Positions 1 to 8,751 of a stretch of 64,000 bases of DNA are shown one piece after another. The translations under genes and the position numbers were made by a program. The DNA is from Actinopolymorpha alba DSM 45243 (GTDB lineage: Bacteria; Actinomycetota; Actinomycetes; Propionibacteriales; Actinopolymorphaceae): assembly GCF_000373925.1 (NCBI RefSeq), contig NZ_KB892768.1, forward strand, positions 62,001-126,000, given 5' to 3'. Each line of letters opens with the position of its first letter. Position 1 is the stretch's first letter. The notes below the pieces were generated by a model, which had not been told where the DNA came from, searched no databases, and saw only the letters and a program-made list of their open reading frames with translations.

Positions 1-893
1 GCCGCGGTCCACAGCTCGTCGTACCGGCCAGCCACCAGCGAGAGCACCCGGCGGACCGGGCGGTCGAGGTAGCGCACGTGGGTCTGCGCCGAGACCCCTG
101 CCGACGCGGCCCACGCCTCCTCGGGCGTCCCGAACGCCAACGAATGCAGGCCGGTGCTCATCGTCGCGTTCGGCTCCTCGTTGAGCCGCTCATGAGATCC
201 CGACGCCACGACGGCCGCAAGACACAACCGCTCGGACGGGATCAGGCTCGCCGCCCGGTCGATCACCGCGCGTACCGGCGTCACTCCCGGGGTCCCGATG
301 ATCTCGGCGTTCGTGATCAACGCGCCCAGCCAGTGCGACAGGTCGATGACCTCGCGGCCCGCGACCCCGGGGAAGAAGTACTTGTTGCCGCCGGAGAAGC
401 CCACCACCTCGTGCGGGAAGACCGGCCCCACGACGAGCACAACATCGTGATCGACGACGTGCCGGTTGACCCGCACCACGACCGGCTCGTCGAACCTCCC
501 CTCCGAAAGCTCGGCCACGTCTGGTGCGGGGATCTCCCCGACCACCGTGAGCGCCTCCGGGACCCACCACTCATGGTTGACCACCGTGGTGCCGGGATAG
601 GTCTCCGCCAGCCGGCCCGGACGGTAGCCGAGGTGGGTGGCCAGCTGTGTCTCGTCCATCGGCGCGTGGGTGCCGAGCGCGATGAGCACGGTGAGCCGGC
701 TGACCCGGCCGTGCACCGCCCCGTGTACGGCGCCCAAGAGGAGCGGCAGTGGGCAGGTGCGCGTGGAGTCAGGAACGACGACGCACAGGCTGCGCCCCTC
801 CAACGGCACCGAACGCAAGGCATCGTTGACGAAGCGCCGCGCCTCCTCCGGCATCACGTCCTGACCCGGACCGCCCACCTGCTGCACTGCCAC
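1..893 (-). CDS. LarA-like nickel-dependent 2-hydroxyacid racemase/epimerase, 3' part off the window
   Basis: The family (lactate racemase N-terminal domain, DUF2088) interconverts 2-hydroxyacid stereoisomers with a nickel-pincer nucleotide. About 297 codons are visible, and the C-terminal part lies beyond the left edge. The family signature residues are present: PDSTR near residue 40, ALGTHAPM near 72-79, and PHEVVGFSGGNK near 160-171 with the conserved His and Lys. The GTG start at 893-891 lies 12 bases after the stop of the upstream isomerase gene, so it is the last visible gene of a leftward sugar-acid operon. Family members act on lactate, malate, gluconate and other hydroxyacids. Given the neighbours, a sugar-acid C2 epimerase is more likely than true lactate racemase, but substrate is inference. 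A second GTG seven bases upstream is out of frame. Confidence 0.85.
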   Translation of the reverse strand, partial: MAVQQVGGPGQDVMPEEARRFVNDALRSVPLEGRSLCVVVPDSTRTCPLPLLLGAVHGAVHGRVSRLTVLIALGTHAPMDETQLATHLGYRPGRLAETYPGTTVVNHEWWVPEALTVVGEIPAPDVAELSEGRFDEPVVVRVNRHVVDHDVVLVVGPVFPHEVVGFSGGNKYFFPGVAGREVIDLSHWLGALITNAEIIGTPGVTPVRAVIDRAASLIPSERLCLAAVVASGSHERLNEEPNATMSTGLHSLAFGTPEEAWAASAGVSAQTHVRYLDRPVRRVLSLVAGRYDELWTA

Positions 894-905
894 GACTCAC
901 CCACT

Positions 906-1748
906 TCAGTCGCTGATCTCACGGAGATACGCGAGATTGTCCCGCACCCGCTCCTCGAGCGGGACCTCGGTCGAGAAATCCTCCACCGACACCCACCCGT
1001 CGTACCCGTGTTCCTTGAGCGCCGCGAAGAGCGCGGGCAGATTACCGACGCCGTGCCGCATCGGCGCCCACTCCCAGCTCCAGTCGGTACGGTTGGCGCC
1101 CTCGACCGGCTTCGCCACCGGCGCGGCGTTCTTGACGTGGACGTGGGCCAGGTGGTCACCGAGGATCTGCAGGCTCCACGGGTCGTACTCATAGCCCTCG
1201 CGCAGCATGTTGCCGACGTCGTGGATGACGCCGACGTGTGCCGGGTCGAAGCCCTCGACGAACCTCGCCGCCGCCGAGGCGCTGGAGGTCAGCGACTGGT
1301 GGTGGAGCTCGATCAACGCCTTCACGCCGTACTGCTGGGAGAGTTCGGCGATCGTGCGGTACTCCTTACGGCGTTGCTCGAACGCCGCGTTGTAGCCCTC
1401 CGGCCCGGGCTTCCCGACCGGCACCCGCATCTGCGTCACCCCGAGCGCGGCGGCACCACGCATCAGGCGTTCGACGTCCGCCACCTCATCGCACCGGGCG
1501 TACGCGCCGATCGAGGGGATGCCGAGGCCGGCCTGCTTGGTGATCTCCTTGATCCGGGGTACGTCGTCCTCGAACGACGACAGCGGCCAGGTGCACTTGT
1601 TGCCCTGCCAGAAGCCGCTCGCACCCGACGGCGGCTGCTGGTCGACGACCCGCCACTCGACGCCGTCCCAGCCCTGTTCGGAGAGCTTGGTGACCGCCTC
1701 CTCCGGCGTCCACTCGGGCAGGCTCGCGGTGAAGACGGCGAACTTCAT
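906..1748 (-). CDS. Sugar phosphate isomerase/epimerase-like TIM-barrel protein (AP endonuclease 2 fold)
   Basis: This 280-residue protein has the xylose-isomerase-like TIM-barrel fold. Divalent-metal ligands typical of the family are seen in order: Glu in LIELHHQ near residue 150, Asp/His in GVIHDVGN near 180, His in HVHVKN near 210, and Glu in SVEDF near 257. The ATG overlaps the stop of the upstream Gfo/Idh gene by four bases (ATGA), so the two are translationally coupled. Such enzymes isomerise or epimerise keto-sugars or inositol and sugar-acid intermediates. It is one of three paralogous barrels in this locus, and its exact substrate cannot be read from the sequence. Confidence 0.88.
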   Translation of the reverse strand: MKFAVFTASLPEWTPEEAVTKLSEQGWDGVEWRVVDQQPPSGASGFWQGNKCTWPLSSFEDDVPRIKEITKQAGLGIPSIGAYARCDEVADVERLMRGAAALGVTQMRVPVGKPGPEGYNAAFEQRRKEYRTIAELSQQYGVKALIELHHQSLTSSASAAARFVEGFDPAHVGVIHDVGNMLREGYEYDPWSLQILGDHLAHVHVKNAAPVAKPVEGANRTDWSWEWAPMRHGVGNLPALFAALKEHGYDGWVSVEDFSTEVPLEERVRDNLAYLREISD

Positions 1749-2833
1749 GAGGTCAGCTCCTTGATCTTCACCGGGGCCTGCCGGCGCGCGGACTCGTAGA
1801 TGCCGCGGATGAGCGCGAGCGTCTGCGTCGCGTCCGCGACGGTGACCAGCGGCGGGCGCCCCTCGTCGACGGCGTTGAGGAAGTCCACGAACTGCGTCGT
1901 GTGGGAGGTGGCGCTGATCCCGGCCACCTTCGGGCCGGTGTCCTCCTTCTCCTCGGCGTGGCCGCTCGCGGCGAGGACCGCCTCGGCCTGGTTGGCCTGC
2001 CCGCCTGCGCCGTAGGCGTACTCCTCGGCATCGTCGCCGGCCGCGTGGAAGTAGGTGAGCTTGTTGTGGTCGACCACCGCGGAGCCCCGGTCGCCGTGCA
2101 CGTGGATCTTGGTGGTGAGTCCGGGGTACGCCGCGGTCGTACCATGCACGACACCCAGCGCACCGCTCGCGAATCGCACGGTCGCCACCGCGGTGTCCTC
2201 GACCTCGATCCGCTCGTGCGCGAGGCGACCGGTCCACGCGTAGACCTCGACCGGCTCGCCCATGAACCACGCGAGCAGGTCGATGGTGTGGATCCCTTGG
2301 TTCATCAGGGCGCCGCCGCCGTCGAGCGCCCAGGTGCCGCGCCAGTCACCGGAGTCGTAGTAGGCCTGGCTGCGCCACCACGACATGATCGCGTTGCCGG
2401 AGGTGAGCCGGCCGAACTTCCCCGCCTTCACCGCCTCGTGCACGATCAGGCTCGCGGGGTCGTAGCGGTGCTGGCTCACCACCATCGCCGTACGATCCGA
2501 ACGCTTCTCGGCCTCGGCCACCCGGCGGGCCGCCTCGAGATTGACGTCCAGCGGCTTCTCGATGATCACATGCTTGCCGGCGTCGAGCGCGGCGACCGCG
2601 GCATCGGAGTGCTGACCGCTGGGCGTGGCGATCGTCACCGCGTCCACGTCGGCGCGCGCGAGCACCTCCTTCAGGGCGGTGGACGCCTCGATACCGAGCT
2701 GTCCGGCCAGTTCCTGCGCCCGCTCGGGAATCGTGTCCACCACCACGGCCAGTTCGGCCCGCGGGCTCAAGGACTGGATGGTCTGGGCGTGGGTGCGACC
2801 GATCACCCCGGCGCCGATCACTGCGAATCGCAT
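1745..2833 (-). CDS. Gfo/Idh/MocA family NAD(P)-dependent sugar oxidoreductase
   Basis: This is a 362-residue dehydrogenase. The N-terminal Rossmann fold shows GAGVIGRTHA at residues 7-16. The family's EKPL motif follows near 97, carrying the catalytic-region Lys. The C-terminal domain carries GGGALMNQGIHTIDLL near 175-190 with the conserved Asp/His substrate residues. The family oxidises a sugar or cyclitol hydroxyl using NAD(P). It is followed by a coupled isomerase (four-base overlap), which suggests an oxidation-then-isomerisation pair for an unusual sugar or sugar acid. A nested palindromic repeat lies just upstream, between it and the next leftward gene. Confidence 0.9.
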   Translation of the reverse strand: MRFAVIGAGVIGRTHAQTIQSLSPRAELAVVVDTIPERAQELAGQLGIEASTALKEVLARADVDAVTIATPSGQHSDAAVAALDAGKHVIIEKPLDVNLEAARRVAEAEKRSDRTAMVVSQHRYDPASLIVHEAVKAGKFGRLTSGNAIMSWWRSQAYYDSGDWRGTWALDGGGALMNQGIHTIDLLAWFMGEPVEVYAWTGRLAHERIEVEDTAVATVRFASGALGVVHGTTAAYPGLTTKIHVHGDRGSAVVDHNKLTYFHAAGDDAEEYAYGAGGQANQAEAVLAASGHAEEKEDTGPKVAGISATSHTTQFVDFLNAVDEGRPPLVTVADATQTLALIRGIYESARRQAPVKIKELTS

Positions 2834-2884
2834 TTGTGCCCCTTCTGTCGTCCCTCGGACGGTGTCTCGACCTGGGCCCGGCCC

Positions 2885-2974
2885 GGAATGATCACGTATA
2901 CGTGGTCATTACCTGCCTCACATGGCATCGATGCCATGCGAGGCGGGTAATGACCACGTTTACGTGATCATTCC
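2885..2974. repeat. Nested palindromic repeat, family A copy 1
   Basis: This is a 90-bp inverted repeat between two leftward genes. The outer arm GGAATGATCACGTA pairs with TACGTGATCATTCC. Inner arms (TGGTCATTACC and GGTAATGACCA, with small mismatches) continue the stem. The centre holds a second palindrome, GGCATCGATGCC flanked by CATG-containing arms. Two further copies are at 24568-24659 and 33349-33440. It is intergenic and codes for nothing I can recognise. Confidence 0.9.
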
Positions 2975-3014
2975 GCCGGTCAGGCTGGCGTTTGCCGGTG
3001 CCGCTTCGGGCACC

Positions 3015-3842
3015 TCACTGGTAGGGGATGCTTTCGGCGTCGAGGAGACCGGTGAAGGCCCGGGTCGCCTTGGCGAAGAGCTCAGGGCCGGAGAAGCCGC
3101 CGGACTCCCCCATGTAGGCAAGGTGCGGCTCCATCGAGAAGTAGCTGTCGAAGCCGTCGGCGCGCAGCGCGCGGATCGTCTCCGGGATCTCGCCGTCGCC
3201 CTCACCTGCCGGCACCACCCGGCCCTCGGCCGCCAGTGCGTCCTTGATCTGCAGGTAGTCGATGTAGGGCCGCAGGCTCGCGAACCCGTCGGTGAACGGC
3301 GCGACGTCGCACAGCACGAAGTTCGCGGGATCCCAGACGAGCCGCAGCTTCTCCGACCCGACGGACTCCACGATGTCGAGGCAGCGGGACGGGATGTCGC
3401 CATAGATCTTGCGTTCGTTCTCGTGGGCGAGCACGACGTCCTGGTCGCCGACCCGGGCCGCGAGCGCGGACAGCCGGCGCAGCACCTCGTCGCGGTGCTT
3501 GGCGGGGTCGTCGCCGTCGGGCATCCAGAACGAGAAGATCCGGATGTACGGCGCCGCCAGCTCGCGGGCGACCCAGAGGGCCCGGTCGAAGCGCGCCAGG
3601 TGCTCGTCGAAGTCGTCGTGGATGCCGACCTTGCCGATGGGGGACCCCACCGCGGACAAGGCGATGCCGTACTGCTCGAGAAGCCGCTTGAGCTCGGCGA
3701 TCTGGTCGTCGTCGAGGTCGAGGACGTTGGTCCCCCAGGCGCTGCGGAACTCGACGTACCGGATGCCGAGCTCGTTCAGAGTCTGGAACTGCGTGTGCGG
3801 GTCAGGGTCGATCTCGTCGGCGAATCCGGAGAGGGTCCACAT
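3015..3842 (-). CDS. Sugar phosphate isomerase/epimerase-like TIM-barrel protein
   Basis: This is a 275-residue xylose-isomerase-like barrel. It begins MWTLSGFADEIDPD and has metal-binding residues in VLAHENE near 140, LVWDPAN near 170, YLQIKDA near 196 and SMEPH near 236. It is the first gene of the leftward operon and starts 222 bases from the divergent LacI regulator gene. A 16-bp operator-like palindrome lies between them, so it is probably repressed by that regulator. It belongs to the same superfamily as the products at 906-1748 and 5146-5970 but is divergent from both. It probably isomerises a sugar-acid intermediate. Confidence 0.88.
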   Translation of the reverse strand: MWTLSGFADEIDPDPHTQFQTLNELGIRYVEFRSAWGTNVLDLDDDQIAELKRLLEQYGIALSAVGSPIGKVGIHDDFDEHLARFDRALWVARELAAPYIRIFSFWMPDGDDPAKHRDEVLRRLSALAARVGDQDVVLAHENERKIYGDIPSRCLDIVESVGSEKLRLVWDPANFVLCDVAPFTDGFASLRPYIDYLQIKDALAAEGRVVPAGEGDGEIPETIRALRADGFDSYFSMEPHLAYMGESGGFSGPELFAKATRAFTGLLDAESIPYQ

Positions 3843-3970
3843 CGTGGTTTACGGCTCCTCAGTTCTCTCGTCCGGTCGAGCCTGCGGGGGACCACGCGCG
3901 CGCCCGCGGAGCCCCACAGCACTGACCCAACGTCCGGCGACGCTGGACACACGACCGGTTGTGGCAACTA

Positions 3971-3986
3971 TGGCAACCGGTTGCCA
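3971..3986. promoter_or_regulatory. Probable LacI-family operator in the divergent promoter region
   Basis: TGGCAACCGGTTGCCA is a perfect 16-bp palindrome with a central CCGG, typical of LacI-family operators. It sits 128 bases from the start of the leftward isomerase gene and 78 bases ahead of the LacI gene. A half-site, TGGCAAC, occurs just to its left at 3962-3968. It is likely bound by the adjacent regulator. Confidence 0.7.
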
Positions 3987-4064
3987 AACCTTGTCAAGGG
4001 GGCGACACTGAGCCGTCCGGGACCGGCTCAGTTCGTACGCCGAAACTCACGCAGAGGAGGGCAG

Positions 4065-5093
4065 GTGGCCGCACGCGACCAACAGCGCGCGCCGACGATC
4101 CACGACGTCGCCGCCCGCTGTGGAGTCGCCGCCTCCACCGTGTCCCGTGCGTTCTCCCGTCCCGAACGCGTGAACGCCGCCACCCGGCAACGCATCCTCG
4201 ACACCGCCGAGCAGATGGGCTACCAGCCCAACCCGATCGCCCGCGCGCTCCCGTCCGGCCGGACCCGGACGCTCGGCCTGCTGGTGCCCGACATCACGAA
4301 CCCGTTCTTCCTCGACCTCATTCGCGGGGCGGAGCGCGCCGCCGCCACGGCCGGCTACACCCTCGTCCTGGCCGACACCGAGGAGTCCAGCGACACGGAG
4401 ACGACTGTCGTCGACCGGCTCGCCGGCGCCGTCGACGGGTTCGTCCTCGCCTCCTCCCGCCTGTCGGACTCCCGCCTGCGCGCGGCGTACGCCAGGAAGC
4501 CGCTGGTGGTCGTCAACCGGCGGGTGCCACCGGTGCCGGGCGTACTCATCGACAGCGCCCAGGGGACCCGGCAGGCCGTCGAGCATCTCGCGTCGCTCGG
4601 CCATCGCCGGATCGCCTACCTCGCGGGGCCGCGCGCATCGTGGTCGGACGCGCGGCGCTGGCGGGCGTTGCAGACCGTGGCCCGCCGGCGGGGGCTCCAC
4701 GCCGTCCGCATCGGTCCGCTGGCCCCGACGGTCGACGCCGGCGTCGCCGGTGCCGACGCGGTGCTCCTCGAGGACGTCACCGCGGTCGTGACGTTCAACG
4801 ACCTGCTGGCGATCGGCGTCCTGCGACGGCTCCGCGCCCGCGGTATCGACGTACCCCACCAGATCAGCGTGGTCGGCTGCGACGACATCTTCGGCGCCGA
4901 CTTCTGCCATCCCCCACTGACGACACTCACCGCACCGATCGAGGCCGCCGGCCGCACGGCCGTCGACCAACTGCTCGGGCTGCTCGACAACAGCGCGGCG
5001 CCACGCCGCGACATCGTCCTTCCCACCCGGCTGACCATCCGGGACAGCACCTCCGAGGCGCCCACCCGCCTGCGGCAGGAAGTAACTGGATGA
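4065..5093 (+). CDS. LacI-family transcriptional regulator of the uronate/sugar-acid locus
   Basis: This is a 342-residue regulator. The N-terminal HTH at residues 9-30 contains VAARCGVAASTVSRAF, followed by the hinge ending in PNPIARAL. A periplasmic-binding-protein-like effector domain runs from about residue 60 (LGLLVPDITNPFF) to the end. The GTG start has AGGAGG four bases upstream. Longer in-frame extensions to the left cross the operator region and look non-coding. It is transcribed divergently from the isomerase/dehydrogenase operon and co-directionally with a further isomerase, uxaC and uxuB. The likely inducer is a uronate or derived aldonate. Confidence 0.93.
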   Translation: MAARDQQRAPTIHDVAARCGVAASTVSRAFSRPERVNAATRQRILDTAEQMGYQPNPIARALPSGRTRTLGLLVPDITNPFFLDLIRGAERAAATAGYTLVLADTEESSDTETTVVDRLAGAVDGFVLASSRLSDSRLRAAYARKPLVVVNRRVPPVPGVLIDSAQGTRQAVEHLASLGHRRIAYLAGPRASWSDARRWRALQTVARRRGLHAVRIGPLAPTVDAGVAGADAVLLEDVTAVVTFNDLLAIGVLRRLRARGIDVPHQISVVGCDDIFGADFCHPPLTTLTAPIEAAGRTAVDQLLGLLDNSAAPRRDIVLPTRLTIRDSTSEAPTRLRQEVTG

Positions 5094-5145
5094 GCCAGCA
5101 CTCGCACGACCCGCACGGCCCCCTCACCCACCAGCGGAGGCGATC

Positions 5146-5970
5146 GTGATCAAACTGAGTTTCAGCACACTCGGCTGTCCGCAGTACACCCTCGACCAGG
5201 TAGTCGCGACGGCTACCGAAAGCGGCTACGACGGCGTCGAGCTGAGGTTCCTGCGCGGCGAGGTCGCTCTGGAGAAGCTCCCGGAGTTCTCACCGGCGGG
5301 CATCAAGGAGACCCGGCGCAAGCTCGACGACGCCGGCATCGAGGTCGCCTGCCTCGACACGAGCGTGCGGTTCACCTCGCCCGACCCGGCCGAGCGGGCC
5401 GCACAACACCAGGCTGCCCGCACCTACACGTGGATCGCGAACGAGCTCGGCGCGCCGTACATCCGGGTGTTCGGCGGCGCCGTACCCGACTCCTCGCCCG
5501 ACCGGGAGGACACGACCAGACGGATCGCCGAAGGCCTCGCCGAGGCCGCCGCGGCCAGCCGAGCGGAGGGCGTCACGACGGTCCTCGAGACCCACGACAG
5601 CTTCTGCACCGCCGCGCAGATGAGCGAGCTGCTGTCGTACGCACCGAACGACGATCTCGCCATCCTGTGGGACGTCCTGCACTCCTACCGCACCGGCGAG
5701 GCGCTGGAAGATACCTGGCGCGGCCTCGCCGACCGGATCCGGCACGTCCACATCAAGGACTCCGCGCGCTACTCCCCTACCGGGTTCGACCTCCAGCTGG
5801 CTGGCGAGGGCAGCATGCCCCTCGCGGAGGTGGTCGACCTGCTCGCGAAGGAGGGGTACGACGGGTACGTCAGCGTCGAGTGGGAGAAGGCCTGGCACCC
5901 AGAAATCGAGGAGCCGGACGTGGCCCTCCCGCAGTACGCGGCGTACCTGAGGAACCTCCTGCCGCGGTGA
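5146..5970 (+). CDS. Sugar phosphate isomerase/epimerase-like TIM-barrel protein
   Basis: This is a 274-residue barrel of the xylose-isomerase-like superfamily. It has TVLETHDS (Glu) near residue 148, ILWDVLHSY near 174, HVHIKDS near 204 and SVEWEK near 246 as metal-site motifs. The GTG start is preceded by CGGAGG at 5135-5140. It is the third such barrel in 5 kb and lies between the LacI gene and uxaC in the rightward transcript. It probably handles a uronate-derived ketose or cyclic intermediate, but the specific reaction is not visible. Confidence 0.88.
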   Translation: MIKLSFSTLGCPQYTLDQVVATATESGYDGVELRFLRGEVALEKLPEFSPAGIKETRRKLDDAGIEVACLDTSVRFTSPDPAERAAQHQAARTYTWIANELGAPYIRVFGGAVPDSSPDREDTTRRIAEGLAEAAAASRAEGVTTVLETHDSFCTAAQMSELLSYAPNDDLAILWDVLHSYRTGEALEDTWRGLADRIRHVHIKDSARYSPTGFDLQLAGEGSMPLAEVVDLLAKEGYDGYVSVEWEKAWHPEIEEPDVALPQYAAYLRNLLPR

Positions 5971-6061
5971 GCGCGGTGAGCGCCCCGAGCCAGTCGCCGA
6001 GCGACACCCCGCGCACGCCTGCCCGTACGACGAGCCACGACGACCCAGGAGAAAGGATCGG

Positions 6062-7477
6062 ATGAGCGAGATCGAACTCCACCCCGACCGGCTGTTCCCG
6101 ACCGAACCCGCGCTGCGATCGATCGCCCGCCGGTTGTACGACCAGGTGGCGGACCTGCCGATCATCTCGCCGCACGGTCACGTCGAGCCCTCGCTCCTGG
6201 CGGACGACGAGCCGTTCGGCGACCCGGCCAACCTCCTCGTCGTACCCGACCACTACGTCACCCGGCTCCTCCACGCCCACGGGGTGTCGCTGGACCGCCT
6301 CGGCGTGCCGCCCGGAAAGCCGCGGGTCGAGGTGGATCCGCGCGAGATCTGGCGTACCTTCTGCGCGCACTGGTGGGCCTTCCGGGGCACGCCCTCGCGC
6401 TACTGGCTGGAGTCCGAGCTCGTGGAGGTGTTCGGGGTCCACCTGCGCCCGTCGGCCGAGACCGCCGACGCGCTCTTCGACCAGCTGACCGAACGCCTCG
6501 CCGAACCCGCGTTCCGGCCGAGGGCGTTGTTCGAACGCTTCAACATCGAGGTGCTGGCCACCACCGACGACCCGGCCAGCGACCTCAACCACCACCAGCG
6601 CCTGGCCAACGACCCCGCGTGGAAGGGCCGGGTGGTCCCCACGTTCCGGCCCGACGCCTACCTCGATCCCAACCGCGATGACTGGGCGCGCTCGGTGGCG
6701 CGGCTCGGCGAGGCGAGCGGCCTCGACACCACCACCTATGCCGGGTACATCGCCGGGCTGGAGCAACGCCGGGCGTACTTCAAGCAGCACGGCGCGACCG
6801 CCACCGACCACGGCCACTACGACGCCGGCTCGGCGCCGCTCGAAACCTCCGAAGCCGAGCGGATCTTCGCCGCCGCGCTGCAAGGCGCCGCCACTCCTGA
6901 GGAAAGCACGGCCTTCCGCCGGCACATGCTGACCGAGATGGCCCGGATGGCCTGCGACGACGGTCTCGTCATGCAGCTGCACCCGGGAGTCCTTCGCGAC
7001 CACCACACCGCCACCTTCGAGGCGTATGGCCGCGACGTCGGATGCGACATCCCCGTGGTGACGGAGTACACCCGGGCGCTGCGCCCGCTGCTGGAGAGGT
7101 ACGGCACGCACCCGAACTTCCGGATGGTGCTCTTCACGGTCGACGAGGACGTCTTCTCCCGTGAGATCGCGCCGCTGGCCGGGTTCTACCCGTCGGTGTT
7201 CGTGGGAGCGCCGTGGTGGTTCATCGACACACCGGACGCGATCATCCGGTTCCGTGCGGCGGTGACAGACACGGTCGGCTTCCACAAGACGGCCGGCTTC
7301 GTGGACGACACCCGCGCCTACTGCTCGATCCCGGTCCGCCACGACATGGCCCGCCGGCTTGACTGCGGGTACCTCGCGAAGCTGGTCGCCGAGCACCGTC
7401 TGCCCGAGGACGAGGCGGCCGAGACCGCCCGCGACCTCGCCTACCACCTGCCCGCCTCGACCTTCCAGGTGTCTTGA
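6062..7477 (+). CDS. uxaC: Glucuronate isomerase
   Basis: The enzyme converts D-glucuronate to D-fructuronate (and galacturonate to tagaturonate), the first step of bacterial hexuronate catabolism. At 471 residues it matches the family's usual length. Visible signatures include the zinc-site HxH in IISPHGHVEPSLL near residues 34-46, and a C-terminal CSIPVRHDMARRLDCGYL segment. AGGAGAAAGG ends seven bases before the ATG. The TGA stop lies exactly where the adjacent tnpB element's terminus begins (TTGACGTCC), so the last residues and the stop may come from the insertion. The next gene of the pathway, uxuB, lies beyond the element. Confidence 0.95.
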   Translation: MSEIELHPDRLFPTEPALRSIARRLYDQVADLPIISPHGHVEPSLLADDEPFGDPANLLVVPDHYVTRLLHAHGVSLDRLGVPPGKPRVEVDPREIWRTFCAHWWAFRGTPSRYWLESELVEVFGVHLRPSAETADALFDQLTERLAEPAFRPRALFERFNIEVLATTDDPASDLNHHQRLANDPAWKGRVVPTFRPDAYLDPNRDDWARSVARLGEASGLDTTTYAGYIAGLEQRRAYFKQHGATATDHGHYDAGSAPLETSEAERIFAAALQGAATPEESTAFRRHMLTEMARMACDDGLVMQLHPGVLRDHHTATFEAYGRDVGCDIPVVTEYTRALRPLLERYGTHPNFRMVLFTVDEDVFSREIAPLAGFYPSVFVGAPWWFIDTPDAIIRFRAAVTDTVGFHKTAGFVDDTRAYCSIPVRHDMARRLDCGYLAKLVAEHRLPEDEAAETARDLAYHLPASTFQVS

Positions 7478-7478
7478 C

Positions 7479-7640
7479 GTCCTCCCCGGTGTGAACACCC
7501 GGGGATGCCAACCGATCGTTCCTATGTGGAGAGGAGGACAGGTTGAGGTTCGCGGTTCACCGGCTCACCCGGCGGCGGGCCTTCCCGCGCAGTCACGGCA
7601 CGCCCTGCCGCGATGTTGCGTGCCGCGTTGACGTCAGCAT
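7479..7640 (-). ncRNA. Predicted right-end omega RNA of the tnpB element
   Basis: In IS200/IS605-group elements the guide RNA spans the 3' end of tnpB and the right-end hairpin, and its guide is read from the flanking DNA. The hairpin at 7484-7504 occupies the expected place downstream of the tnpB stop. If this layout holds, the guide would be copied from the last bases of uxaC. The 5' boundary is arbitrary. This is inferred from family knowledge plus the visible hairpin. Confidence 0.4.
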
Positions 7641-8709
7641 GGGCTGCGTGCCCGCAGGCGCGACAGACGAAGACCGCTTGGCTCTGACGGTTCTTCGCGT
7701 CGCAATGCCCGCAGGCGTTGCAGGTCTGAGACGTGTACGCGGGGTTGATCTTCTCCACCCGGCCAGGAGCCTTCTGCTCCAGCCGGGTCACCAACCGACC
7801 CCACCCAGCCGCATAGATGGACCGGTTGAGTCCAGCTTTGGCCCGCACGTTCGTCCCGGGCACCTGCATGGTGCCGTGCGCCGAACGGACCATGTGCCGG
7901 ATTCTCAGGTCCTCCACCCGGATCACATCGAACCGGCGTGCCAACTCGGTGGAGGTCTTCTCCACCCAGTCCTTACGGCGGTCGGTCTCACGTGCCCTGA
8001 TCCGCGCGATCGCGGCCTTGACGTCAGCTCGCCGCTTCGAGCCACGACTGGCACGCGACAGTCTTCGTTGCAGCCGCAGCAGACGCCTCGCCTCGGTCTC
8101 GCGCAAACCAGGTACGGACAGCCGTTCACCCGAGGACAGGGCAGCGGAGGTGGCGACACCGCGGTCCACGCCCACGACCGCACCCGTCCCAGGTGCGGGG
8201 ACCGGCTGGGGGACCACGGCGAACGCCACATGCCAGCGGCCAGCCCGGTCCCGGGCGACCCGAAACGATTTGACTCCATCAGGGACCTGGCGGGACCAGC
8301 GGAACCGCACCCAGCCGACCTTCGGAACCCACATCTCGCCGGTCTTGCGGGACACCCGCCGCACATCCCACTGCTTGCCGCGCTTCCCGACGATCCGGAA
8401 CCCCTCATGCCGTCCGGCTTTACGCCACGTCGGCCTGCGATGCGTCCCAGCGAAGAAGTTCGCCGTCGCCTGGGCGAAGTCCCGCAATGCCTGCTGCTGC
8501 ACCGTCTGCGACCCCGCCGCCAGCCACCCGAACGCCTTCCTCGCCTCGGTCAGCTGGCGGGACTGCTCCACATAGCCCGGCGCGCTCGACCGCCCAGGCC
8601 GCCAATGCTGATGCTGCTCACACGCGAGGTTCCACACGAACCGGGCGTGTGCGCAGTGCCCCAGCAACATCCGCTCCTGAGCGGGCGTGGGCACAAGACG
8701 AAACCGCAT
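7522..8709 (-). CDS. tnpB: TnpB RNA-guided endonuclease (RuvC-like)
   Basis: This 395-residue protein is related to Cas12. It starts MRFRLVPTPAQERML, as TnpB proteins do, and an in-frame TAG just upstream fixes the ATG. RuvC-like catalytic residues look intact: Asp in VVGVDRGVAT near 185, Glu in IRVEDLRIRH near 285, and Asp in HADVNAARN near 370. A four-Cys zinc ribbon (CNAC and CRAC) lies between the last two. The family cleaves DNA guided by an RNA from the element's right end and promotes element retention. It lies opposite to the flanking catabolic genes, is full length and is probably functional. Confidence 0.93.
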   Translation of the reverse strand: MRFRLVPTPAQERMLLGHCAHARFVWNLACEQHQHWRPGRSSAPGYVEQSRQLTEARKAFGWLAAGSQTVQQQALRDFAQATANFFAGTHRRPTWRKAGRHEGFRIVGKRGKQWDVRRVSRKTGEMWVPKVGWVRFRWSRQVPDGVKSFRVARDRAGRWHVAFAVVPQPVPAPGTGAVVGVDRGVATSAALSSGERLSVPGLRETEARRLLRLQRRLSRASRGSKRRADVKAAIARIRARETDRRKDWVEKTSTELARRFDVIRVEDLRIRHMVRSAHGTMQVPGTNVRAKAGLNRSIYAAGWGRLVTRLEQKAPGRVEKINPAYTSQTCNACGHCDAKNRQSQAVFVCRACGHAAHADVNAARNIAAGRAVTAREGPPPGEPVNREPQPVLLST

Positions 8710-8751
8710 CCGAGCACGCTATCGGCCGCCACCGACATCCCAAGGAGGAAG

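Noticed and set aside
78-1799. Long plus-strand open frame opposite the LarA-like and isomerase genes
   Set aside because: It is Arg/His/Pro-rich, matches no family, and lies antisense to two genes with clear family motifs. It is a by-product of high G+C.
4950-5145. Additional small gene between the LacI regulator and the third isomerase
   Set aside because: The 52-base gap holds only an SD and no independent start with coding character.
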